From: a virus
Length of the DNA: 37,102 bases
Virus record (IMG/VR): IMGVR_UViG_3300021963_000332
Location: 1 to 37,102 of that record
Strand: one strand, 5' to 3'
Part shown: one piece after another, positions 6,750 to 11,814 of the stretch
Layout of the letters: the number at the start of each line of letters is the position of its first letter
Numbering within the stretch: the first letter of the stretch is position 1
Program-made: the position numbers and the translations under genes
Notes under the pieces: generated by a model
Database searches by the model: none
Told to the model about the DNA's origin: nothing
The model's input: only the letters and a program-made list of their open reading frames with translations

Positions 6750-6758
6750 ACTATAGCA
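6750..6758 (-). promoter_or_regulatory. Probable extended -10 promoter (TGCTATAGT)
   Basis: The minus strand reads TGCTATAGT just after the stop codon of 6761-7015. The expected start at about 6743 is directly next to the first base of hammerhead copy A, so a primary transcript would begin with the ribozyme. There is no clear -35 (ACTAAA at 17 bases). Confidence 0.6.
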
Positions 6759-6760
6759 GA

Positions 6761-7015
6761 CTAGTGTGACGCTTTAGTGTACCGCTTCGCCCTAGCCAAC
6801 CTCCGAGCCTGAATCCGTTTATAGGACGCAACCTCATCGGCAACCTGATTGATGCCAACCGCAAACGGTGCCCAAGCCAGCACAACCAACGCCAACCCAA
6901 GCATCGCCACGCCGTACGACAGGTCGTTGATGTTCGTGATGACAAGGATTGTCACCGCCAAACCGCAAAGCCCCGAAATTGTCGCCAAAGCGACACTCGT
7001 GATGATGTATTTCAT
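6761..7015 (-). CDS. Small two-helix membrane protein
   Basis: This is an 84-residue protein with a hydrophobic helix at about 4-26 and another at about 35-55 joined by NINDLSYG. The C-terminal tail is strongly basic (RIQARRLARAKRYTK) and probably cytoplasmic. Start ATG 7015 follows AGGAGG by ten bases. The first bases overlap the stop of the gene upstream. Function unknown; a holin role is possible on topology but its place in the early operon argues against it. Confidence 0.72.
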   Translation of the reverse strand: MKYIITSVALATISGLCGLAVTILVITNINDLSYGVAMLGLALVVLAWAPFAVGINQVADEVASYKRIQARRLARAKRYTKASH

Positions 7016-7017
7016 AA

Positions 7018-7272
7018 TTATTTCACCTCCTTCAACAATTCCCAAAAGTAATCCTGCAAACCCCAACGAATGTCGTCGTGAACCTGCTCCACCACATAGT
7101 CACGAGTTTCGTGAGTAGCAGCGTATGCGTTCCAAACTTCTCGGGGCACAAGCGGTACATCGCAACCGTTCTCGTCCACCAACTCAAAGTTTTCTGCATC
7201 CCACCACTCAATGATGATTTCATCATCGGGATTATAGTGCTTCAGTAACTCACGCACTTTGCTGACTTTCAT
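7018..7272 (-). CDS. Hypothetical small phage protein
   Basis: This is an 84-residue acidic protein. It opens KVSKVRELLKHYNPDDEIIIEWW, a pattern common in uncharacterised phage proteins. No catalytic motif is seen. GAGGAG precedes ATG 7272, which overlaps the preceding stop (TAATG). Confidence 0.75.
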   Translation of the reverse strand: MKVSKVRELLKHYNPDDEIIIEWWDAENFELVDENGCDVPLVPREVWNAYAATHETRDYVVEQVHDDIRWGLQDYFWELLKEVK

Positions 7273-7412
7273 TATTCCATCTCCTCATAGTTGTCGTCCT
7301 CAATTTCATTGAGGTTTGTGTAAATGATAACCTGCCCATCGTTGTCAGTATCCAACGAATAGTTGGGCAAAAGTTTTGCCAATTCTGTTCTCAACCAATA
7401 ACCGTTTATCAT
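7272..7412 (-). CDS. Tiny acidic protein (46 residues) behind hammerhead B
   Basis: This 46-codon ORF starts at ATG 7412, with GGAGG in a hairpin loop immediately upstream and hammerhead copy B 29 bases further up. It is acidic, with a C-terminal EIEDDNYEEME. Its stop overlaps the next ATG. The strong ribosome-binding site and matching leader design support it as a real gene. No family is recognised. Confidence 0.7.
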   Translation of the reverse strand: MINGYWLRTELAKLLPNYSLDTDNDGQVIIYTNLNEIEDDNYEEME

Positions 7413-7431
7413 AAACACCTCCAGTGTTTAT
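7411..7431 (-). promoter_or_regulatory. Shine-Dalgarno in palindromic hairpin (46-residue gene)
   Basis: The minus strand reads AUAAACAC-UGGAG-GUGUUUAU, eight pairs. The 3' arm runs into the start codon, so the folded form would hold both the ribosome-binding site and the first two bases of AUG. Confidence 0.8.
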
Positions 7432-7441
7432 AAGTCGGGCT

Positions 7442-7508
7442 GGACTCATCAGGTACCACACATATGGTACTACACGAAGCGCACACAACTACACTCCGTG
7501 TTTCGTCC
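7442..7508 (-). ncRNA. Hammerhead ribozyme, type II (copy B)
   Basis: Minus-strand order: GGAC, GAAA, stem III of nine pairs (7500-7492 with 7481-7473, two G-U), UA cleavage site, stem I GUACC/GGUAC with an eight-base loop, CUGAUGA, GUCC. The cleavage base is A rather than C, which hammerheads allow. Cleavage is predicted between 7471 and 7470. It lies between the 56-residue gene (stop 12 bases upstream) and the 46-residue gene. Confidence 0.94.
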
Positions 7509-7520
7509 TAAAACTGGGGA

Positions 7521-7691
7521 CTAAACAGTAGCCTCCACGAATTGTGGATGCTCAATCTTGTAAGCATCGCCACGCAGTGACTCCGCCAAAATGAGTTGCC
7601 CACTCCACGGCAAAATGCCGACCACGAAATAGCACTCACCCTCCAAGTGAAGCCCCTTGCGGTAACGCACCACATCACCAATCGCAAACAT
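7521..7691 (-). CDS. Small hypothetical protein (56 residues) between hammerheads B and C
   Basis: This 56-codon ORF starts at ATG 7691 behind a GGAGG hairpin and hammerhead copy C. The sequence (FAIGDVVRYRKGLHLEGECYF) looks like a small beta-barrel, possibly SH3- or KOW-like, but this is only an impression. It is flanked by self-cleaving elements on both sides, so after processing it would be a monocistronic message. A longer ORF to 8026 in the same frame would start inside the upstream gene and run through the ribozyme, and is rejected. Confidence 0.72.
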   Translation of the reverse strand: MFAIGDVVRYRKGLHLEGECYFVVGILPWSGQLILAESLRGDAYKIEHPQFVEATV

Positions 7692-7709
7692 AAACACCTC
7701 CAGTGTTTA
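7691..7709 (-). promoter_or_regulatory. Shine-Dalgarno in palindromic hairpin (56-residue gene)
   Basis: The minus strand reads UAAACAC-UGGAG-GUGUUUA, seven pairs, nearly the same as the element at 7411-7431. Together with the ribozyme it forms a duplicated leader cassette. Confidence 0.8.
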
Positions 7710-7720
7710 CAAGCCGTTCT

Positions 7721-7784
7721 GGACTCATCAGATACCGTAACACGGTATGACATCGGGAGCAACGACACTCCCGATGTTTCGTCC
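7721..7784 (-). ncRNA. Hammerhead ribozyme, type II (copy C)
   Basis: Minus-strand order: GGAC, GAAA, stem III CAUCGGGAG/CUCCCGAUG (nine pairs), UC cleavage site, stem I AUACCGU/ACGGUAU (seven pairs, loop GUU), CUGAUGA, GUCC. Every pair is Watson-Crick. Cleavage is predicted between 7749 and 7748. It begins ten bases after the stop of the CobT-like gene and ends 29 bases before ATG 7691. Confidence 0.97.
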
Positions 7785-7787
7785 TGA

Positions 7788-7806
7788 GGTGTTCTTACAG
7801 AACACC
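7788..7806 (-). other. Hairpin enclosing stop codon of CobT-like gene
   Basis: The minus strand reads GGUGUUCU-GUA-AGAACACC, an eight-bp hairpin with the UAA stop at its tip. It sits directly 5' of hammerhead C and has no U-tract, so it is not a standard terminator. Confidence 0.7.
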
Positions 7807-8658
7807 CAACCCTGACAGTGTGGACATCACATACTCCACTGGGTTCTTGATTATGTCGCCCTTGCCAGATTGCAACAGTTCGCACTGCACATCGGCACCG
7901 ACACGCTCCGCACACTCCAACGCCGAAGGATACCCATAGCCACCCTGAATCAGGCGCTTGGCAGGCTCCCACTCCGTCAATTCTAGGCAGGAAAACTGGA
8001 TGCGACGCAACATTGATGGGTGGCATAATGCGAACATCAGGTTATTGATGTCCAACATCTGTTGGGAGTCGTGCAATTTCACAAGTGAAGTGTGAACCTT
8101 GCCCCTGCGTTCGTTTACGCCAGTGTCGTTCGTCGGGAATTCGGCATAAACCTCAACACCCATCCCCAATTTGTGGACTGCATCCACCAAAGCACACACC
8201 GTGACACCACGACGAATTATGTCGTCGGGACGAACTGATGCCGATGCCGAACCGTTCACGATGATACGCACCACACGACCCATCCGCTCGGCGGGTTCGG
8301 GGACGAAGTCAATCATACACTCAGGCTCACCAGTGAGGAATTTGCCGATGTCTACGACACTGCCAGTGAAGTCGTAGCGAGTCTGAAACGCAGACTCAAT
8401 ACGGCTCGCCAATTGCGACTCCAATTCCGTGAACAATTTCTCCACTTGGGGACGAATCTCATCGTACCCTTGGTGCCCCAAAGACACTGCCTCACGAAGT
8501 GAATCAGTCTTGCCTGCCCAATCCTCGCCACGGAATTTGTCCGATGACTTGGGTGTTGGGTTGGCACCTGCATAATCCAAGCACTCCGCCAGTGAATCGT
8601 ATTCCTCCAGCCAAAGGCTGGTACCGCATAACGCCTTGAGTTTCTTACTGACTCGCAT
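7795..8658 (-). CDS. CobT-like/DUF7192-type partner of AAA+ ATPase
   Basis: This is a 287-residue protein. The segment VVRIIVNGSASASVRPDDI followed by GVTVCALVDAVHKLGMGVEVYAEF resembles a von Willebrand A-like core with the metal-site loop altered (S-A-S-A-S). Such proteins accompany MoxR/CobS-type AAA+ ATPases in bacteria (CobS-CobT) and in many phages. The gene directly follows the AAA+ gene, which supports a two-part chaperone or remodelling complex of unknown target. Start ATG 8658 has AGGAGG in a seven-bp hairpin. The family name is from pattern memory and needs a profile search. Confidence 0.65.
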   Translation of the reverse strand: MRVSKKLKALCGTSLWLEEYDSLAECLDYAGANPTPKSSDKFRGEDWAGKTDSLREAVSLGHQGYDEIRPQVEKLFTELESQLASRIESAFQTRYDFTGSVVDIGKFLTGEPECMIDFVPEPAERMGRVVRIIVNGSASASVRPDDIIRRGVTVCALVDAVHKLGMGVEVYAEFPTNDTGVNERRGKVHTSLVKLHDSQQMLDINNLMFALCHPSMLRRIQFSCLELTEWEPAKRLIQGGYGYPSALECAERVGADVQCELLQSGKGDIIKNPVEYVMSTLSGLGVL

Positions 8659-8661
8659 AAT

Positions 8662-8680
8662 CAAAACCTCCTAGGTTTTG
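8662..8680 (-). promoter_or_regulatory. Shine-Dalgarno in palindromic hairpin (CobT-like gene)
   Basis: The minus strand reads CAAAACC-UAGGA-GGUUUUG, seven pairs with the UAGGA loop. Confidence 0.8.
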
Positions 8681-8690
8681 GGTTGTGTGT

Positions 8691-8718
8691 CCCATCGGGG
8701 CAGAATTGCCCCGATGGG
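8691..8718 (-). promoter_or_regulatory. Strong leader hairpin upstream of CobT-like gene
   Basis: The minus strand reads CCCAUCGGGGC-(AAUUCU)-GCCCCGAUGGG, 11 perfect pairs. It takes the place a hammerhead occupies in the neighbouring leaders, but the CUGAUGA and GAAA core elements are absent. It is followed by an A/C-rich linker and the hairpin ribosome-binding site. Confidence 0.75.
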
Positions 8719-8735
8719 TATTACGGTATTCGGTG
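8717..8735. repeat. GGTATT repeat shared with leader at 3606
   Basis: The plus strand reads GGTATTACGGTATTCGGTG. It matches 3606-3624 at 17 of 19 positions. Both copies lie between a stable hairpin and other leader parts of minus-strand genes that lack a hammerhead. Confidence 0.7.
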
Positions 8736-8736
8736 A

Positions 8737-8750
8737 AACCCTAAAGGGTT
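8737..8750 (-). other. Hairpin enclosing stop codon of AAA+ ATPase gene
   Basis: The minus strand reads AACCC-UUUA-GGGUU, five pairs. The UAG stop spans the loop and the first base of the 3' arm. It has the same arrangement as 7788-7806, 10130-10143 and 35653-35675. Confidence 0.55.
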
Positions 8751-10033
8751 ACACCTTGGGCAATTTTCGCCACTTGGTCGGGCTTGGCACCCTTGGTGAC
8801 AGTAGCAGTGAACACCTCCTGCATACTGAACGCTCCACTCCGTAGGAGTTTCGCACCGTTCAGTGTAGCACGAGGTGACACAATCACCTTGAGTCCTGAC
8901 TCCGAGACATTCTGTCTCGCTTTACGGACAGCGGTGACCCACTTCGTGGCGATTATGGCATCCAAGCCAACCGATGCAAGCATTGCATCCTCCACCTTCT
9001 CATCAATTGGTACTTCCAATTGAGCGAAACGGTCAATCGTTGCACCGTCAATCGGGTTGCGTCCCACATACTCCATCGTGGCACCGCTACCGAAAGTGTT
9101 GCCAGTGGCGATACCGACGAAGTCGGGATGCTTCGGGACTCGTTTATCGGCAAATGCCATAAACCCATTGGCGAGGGCACTATTCAGTGCCCCAAGCACA
9201 TTGGGGTTGGCATTGTCAATTTCGTCAAAGACGAAAACACCGCCACCCTCAAAGATACGACGGAATTCCGTGGCAACATAGTTGCCATTCGCATCGTTGT
9301 AACCCTTCAGGGCAGTCTCCGTCATCGTTGAGGTGCAGTTTACTGCACTGAACGGCAACGACAAGGCTTCGGCGACTTGCTCCCCAATCGTGGACTTGCC
9401 AGTACCCGCTGGACCGACTAGCCACAAGTGGACACCTTGCGAGATAGCCCCAAGAACCTTGGGGAACACGAAGTGTTGGATGCCAGTCATCGGCTTGGCA
9501 GGCTTGTCTTTGACAACGATTGTGTTCACAATCGGCTTCACTGACTTCACCAATTCAGTCACTTCGTGACGGAATCCATCCATAATCGGATTGACGATTG
9601 TTCGGACTTCGTCCGAATTCACGCCACCCTCGTATCCATCCAGTGCAGTGTTCACGACATCGCTAGCGATGACACGAACCATCTCCTCAAGCCCCATAGG
9701 GCTTGCTGGCTTCGGTTTCGGTTGGGGCATTGGTGTCTCCTCCTTAGGAGTTGGTGTTGGCATCGGCGACGGAGTCGGCGACGGTGTTGGCTTCTCCACG
9801 AAGTGGACAACACGGATGTTATTCACGATGGCATCGTGAATCTGACCTAATGGCATAGCCATCGGGTTTTTTCCGACGAACCGAATACCAAGGTATTTGG
9901 CAACGGCAATCACTTCGGACTTCGGCAACGAACCCAACGCTAGTTGGGTCGTACCACCGTGGTAACCCTGCAAGGTTACCATTTGGGTACTCGGGTCGTA
10001 TCCTAAGATACGACGGGCTTTTACTGCTGGCAT
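8741..10033 (-). CDS. MoxR/CobS-like AAA+ ATPase
   Basis: The product is 430 residues. The ATPase module has Walker A GPAGTGKS (207-214), Walker B VFVFDEID (266-273), sensor 1 GIATGNT (about 308-314) and an arginine in IDRF (about 333-336), as in the AAA_5/MoxR group. The N-terminus (1-80) may be a substrate-binding unit. A Pro/Thr/Lys-rich linker (82-111) joins it to the core. Such ATPases act with VWA-like partners as metal chelatase subunits or protein remodellers, and the probable partner is encoded next door. Start ATG 10033 has AGGAGG in a hairpin. A longer in-frame start at 10099 would lie inside hammerhead D and is rejected. Confidence 0.88.
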   Translation of the reverse strand: MPAVKARRILGYDPSTQMVTLQGYHGGTTQLALGSLPKSEVIAVAKYLGIRFVGKNPMAMPLGQIHDAIVNNIRVVHFVEKPTPSPTPSPMPTPTPKEETPMPQPKPKPASPMGLEEMVRVIASDVVNTALDGYEGGVNSDEVRTIVNPIMDGFRHEVTELVKSVKPIVNTIVVKDKPAKPMTGIQHFVFPKVLGAISQGVHLWLVGPAGTGKSTIGEQVAEALSLPFSAVNCTSTMTETALKGYNDANGNYVATEFRRIFEGGGVFVFDEIDNANPNVLGALNSALANGFMAFADKRVPKHPDFVGIATGNTFGSGATMEYVGRNPIDGATIDRFAQLEVPIDEKVEDAMLASVGLDAIIATKWVTAVRKARQNVSESGLKVIVSPRATLNGAKLLRSGAFSMQEVFTATVTKGAKPDQVAKIAQGVTL

Positions 10034-10036
10034 AAT

Positions 10037-10052
10037 CAACCTCCTGAGGTTG
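10037..10052 (-). promoter_or_regulatory. Shine-Dalgarno in palindromic hairpin (AAA+ gene)
   Basis: The minus strand reads CAACCU-CAGG-AGGUUG, six pairs. It differs from the others in its loop but keeps the self-complementary ribosome-binding site. Confidence 0.75.
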
Positions 10053-10066
10053 TGTGTAGTCGGACT

Positions 10067-10126
10067 GGACTCATCAGACACCGTGAAACGGTGTGACATT
10101 GGGGCAATAGCCCCAATGTTTCGTCC
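10067..10126 (-). ncRNA. Hammerhead ribozyme, type II (copy D)
   Basis: Minus-strand order: GGAC, GAAA, stem III CAUUGGGGC/GCCCCAAUG (nine pairs, loop UAUU), UC cleavage site, stem I ACACCGU/ACGGUGU (seven pairs, loop UUC), CUGAUGA, GUCC. All pairs are Watson-Crick and the core is complete. Cleavage is predicted between 10095 and 10094. It ends 33 bases before the AAA+ ATPase start and begins nine bases after the stop of 10136-10480. Confidence 0.97.
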
Positions 10127-10129
10127 TAA

Positions 10130-10143
10130 ACCGCTTTAGCGGT
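10130..10143 (-). other. Hairpin enclosing stop codon of gene 10136-10480
   Basis: The minus strand reads ACCGC-UAAA-GCGGU with the UAA stop in the loop. Hammerhead D begins four bases downstream. Confidence 0.6.
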
Positions 10144-10480
10144 CAAAGCGACTATCAACATCGCTAAAGCGAAGTGTAACCTTGTCGCCGATTACTTCGT
10201 ATCGGGCATCGCCATTATTCCGACGATACCGCCAACCATAGTTGGCGAGAATCTTGTTCATCCCCTGCTGGTCGGATGCGCTACCCCAACCCACTGAGAT
10301 TGGTGTGAATTCCCAAGTCTGCAAGTCATTCTCATTGAGAATGAAAGCACCCATCAAGGTACCGTAATGGTACACCGTACGGCAATCTGTGGAATCCACA
10401 AACGACCAATTCCCGACATTCCTACGCTTACCTGACTTGTGTGGTGCGGCGACAAAGTCGCCAATAAGTGCCAATCGCAT
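10136..10480 (-). CDS. Conserved hypothetical phage protein
   Basis: This is a 114-residue protein. Recognisable stretches are RLALIGDF at the start, VGNWSFVDS, TVYHYGTLMGAF, TPISVGWGSASDQQGMNKIL and NYGWRYRR. This is a compact beta-rich pattern I associate with uncharacterised phage proteins. No active site is evident. It has AGGAGG in a hairpin before ATG 10480 and is the first gene after the 1-kb structured non-coding region. Confidence 0.8.
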   Translation of the reverse strand: MRLALIGDFVAAPHKSGKRRNVGNWSFVDSTDCRTVYHYGTLMGAFILNENDLQTWEFTPISVGWGSASDQQGMNKILANYGWRYRRNNGDARYEVIGDKVTLRFSDVDSRFDR

Positions 10481-10485
10481 AATCC

Positions 10486-10500
10486 CAACCTCCTAGGTTG
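10486..10500 (-). promoter_or_regulatory. Shine-Dalgarno in palindromic hairpin (gene at 10480)
   Basis: The minus strand reads CAACC-UAGGA-GGUUG, five pairs, preceded by an A/C-rich linker (ACAACACAACA). Confidence 0.78.
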
Positions 10501-10512
10501 TGTTGTGTTGTC

Positions 10513-10535
10513 TCCGCCACCAAATTGGTGACGAA
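10513..10535 (-). promoter_or_regulatory. Leader hairpin before gene 10480
   Basis: The minus strand reads UUCGUCACC-(AAUUU)-GGUGGCGGA, nine pairs with two G-U. An A/C-rich linker and the hairpin ribosome-binding site follow, the same layout as at 3634 and 8691. Confidence 0.65.
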
Positions 10536-10760
10536 GTCTGCTACGATAGTAGCATAGTGGATGGCAACGGAATTGCACCGTCAAACCGCAACGACCAAGG
10601 TCGTGTAGGAGCATACCTACCCTCAGCGGTTCACGCACTGCCCATCGTAATTACGATGGGACGCATACCAACCCTGCACCTAGGCTATGACACCTAGGAC
10701 GCTCGGACTCACCGATACCGCAAGTATCGGGGAGATTCCACGACACAACCTATCAGGTTG

Positions 10761-10824
10761 TGCATAATCGTTGTCACACTCAGACCGCCCCGAAGGGCTA
10801 GTAGACCATACTCCCGATTATGCA
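10761..10824 (-). other. Inverted repeat with UUCG inner hairpin
   Basis: TGCATAATCG (10761-10770) is the exact reverse complement of 10815-10824. Between the arms the minus strand has GCCC-UUCG-GGGC (10787-10798), a classic stable tetraloop. The whole is a long branched stem-loop in RNA, or a cruciform-type site in DNA. Confidence 0.7.
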
Positions 10825-11343
10825 GAATTCTGACAGAATTCGTGCCGTAATCCTATGTACGAGGTGCGTTTCCGAGACGCTACGACTCGCTCGGTACCAC
10901 GGAATGTCCGTATCGTGACCTAAGCCACTTGGTACCGCTAGCACTTCACAGGGCATCGTGTCCCCTGATTGCTTCGTGCCACCGACGAATCGGAGCGTAG
11001 TCGCTACCGTTCGTTCGGCACCACCGCTATTTGGGTGATTTGTCTGGTCAGGGTGTCAGTGACTCCCCGACGAGGTTGCCAAACACTGTATACCGATGCC
11101 GAAACAAATTGCAAATCCAAAATCACGCAGGACTTTTCCTGCGCATAATGCACAAGAAAGCAGTTCTGCATACGAGAAACCACACACGCATAATGCGCCC
11201 ACAGTTTCGCACACGCCCACATTTTGCAAAATCCACTTTCACAAGCACACAAGGGGATTGGTTTCGGAGTCCTCGCCTCGCACGGTGCGCCGTCCGCACA
11301 CGGGATACAGCATCTGTCAAGCGAACAAGTGTTTGGGGGACGG

Positions 11344-11352
11344 ATTATAACA
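11344..11352 (-). promoter_or_regulatory. Probable extended -10 promoter (TGTTATAAT)
   Basis: The minus strand reads TGTTATAAT, a perfect extended -10. The hexamer 17 bases upstream is GCCAAT, not a good -35, like the other minus-strand candidates here. It would drive the structured region and the genes from 10480 leftward. Confidence 0.6.
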
Positions 11353-11403
11353 GTTTTATAGGCATAATTGGCACCATAATCAGCCACCTGCCACCTGACA
11401 CGA

Positions 11404-11426
11404 GGGGGGGCATAGGGGGGCACGGG
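11404..11426 (+). other. G-tract cluster
   Basis: The plus strand has runs of seven, six and three G (11404-11410, 11415-11420, 11424-11426). It is preceded by a CCACCTG direct repeat (11384-11397). The long runs could form a two- or four-strand G-structure. Confidence 0.5.
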
Positions 11427-11483
11427 CGTGCGTGTATATTTCTATATGAGGCTCCATAGCCAGATTGTGAAATTTATAAAGTC

Positions 11484-11503
11484 AATGTGACCGCAGTCAC
11501 ATT
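11484..11503. terminator. Hairpin 3' of gene 11506-11814
   Basis: AATGTGAC-(CGCA)-GTCACATT, eight pairs, begins two bases after the stop of 11506-11814. On the plus strand four T follow the arm; on the minus strand there is no clean U-run. It may end the minus transcript or shield its 3' end. Assigned on position and symmetry only. Confidence 0.5.
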
Positions 11504-11505
11504 TT

Positions 11506-11814
11506 CTATGAGCCTTTGACCCATTTCTTGGATGGTGAAGAAGTTTTTGATGGTGACCATTTTACTTTGTCTGCCCAATACGCTGCACTTAGTGGTCCTC
11601 GGGAAATGTTCTTTGCGTGACGACTCTTAAACGCTTGTCTTTGCCCAACAGTTTGGTTGGTTCGGACACCCTGCTGTCCGAACCGAATCGTTTTAACAGT
11701 ACCGCCACTACGGGCGACGACAATATGCGATTTAGTTGGATGTGACGGTGTACGCTTTGGCTTATTATAGCCTGATACTCCTGCTCGTGCTAGTCGTGGG
11801 TCTTGTTTTGGCAT
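11506..11814 (-). CDS. Basic DUF6321-like phage protein
   Basis: This is a 102-residue very basic protein. Distinct stretches are RLARAGVSGYNKPKRTP, KSHIVVARSGG, TIRFGQQGVRTNQT and FKSRHAKNISRG followed by SAAYWADKVKW. I recall this pattern as a conserved protein of aquatic phages and other viruses (DUF6321-like). It is likely nucleic-acid binding; function unknown. AAGGGG precedes ATG 11814, which overlaps the stop of the gene upstream (TAATG). Confidence 0.8.
   Translation of the reverse strand: MPKQDPRLARAGVSGYNKPKRTPSHPTKSHIVVARSGGTVKTIRFGQQGVRTNQTVGQRQAFKSRHAKNISRGPLSAAYWADKVKWSPSKTSSPSKKWVKGS

Larger units (their letters stand above)
10501..11343 (-). other. Hairpin-rich non-coding region / long structured leader
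   Basis: No convincing gene lies here. Read on the minus strand it is packed with separate stem-loops: CCUAGG...CCUAGG (10679-10698), CCCAUCGUAAUUACGAUGGG (10641-10660), CCGAUAC...GGUAUCGG (10712-10730), CACAACC-UGAUA-GGUUGUG (10744-10762), GUAGG...CCUAC (10605-10620) and GCUAC-UAUC-GUAGC (10540-10553). An extended -10 promoter at 11344-11352 could start a transcript through the whole stretch into gene 10480. Alternatives are a replication origin or a stable non-coding RNA. Overlapping ORFs on both strands at about 11004-11459 have no ribosome-binding site and unlikely composition. Confidence 0.7.

Noticed and set aside
7508-8026. 172-codon minus-strand ORF
   Set aside because: It begins inside the CobT-like gene in another frame and reads through hammerhead C; only its last 56 codons have a proper start signal (7691).
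9719-9795. Tandem repeat array
   Set aside because: It is the Pro/Thr/Lys linker code of the AAA+ ATPase, not an independent repeat element.
10034-10099. N-terminal extension of the AAA+ ATPase to 10099
   Set aside because: This start lies in hammerhead D and lacks a ribosome-binding site; ATG 10033 has AGGAGG.
11004-11459. Overlapping long ORFs on both strands
   Set aside because: No ribosome-binding site, odd composition, and they overlap a hairpin- and promoter-rich non-coding region; the two strands compete for the same bases.
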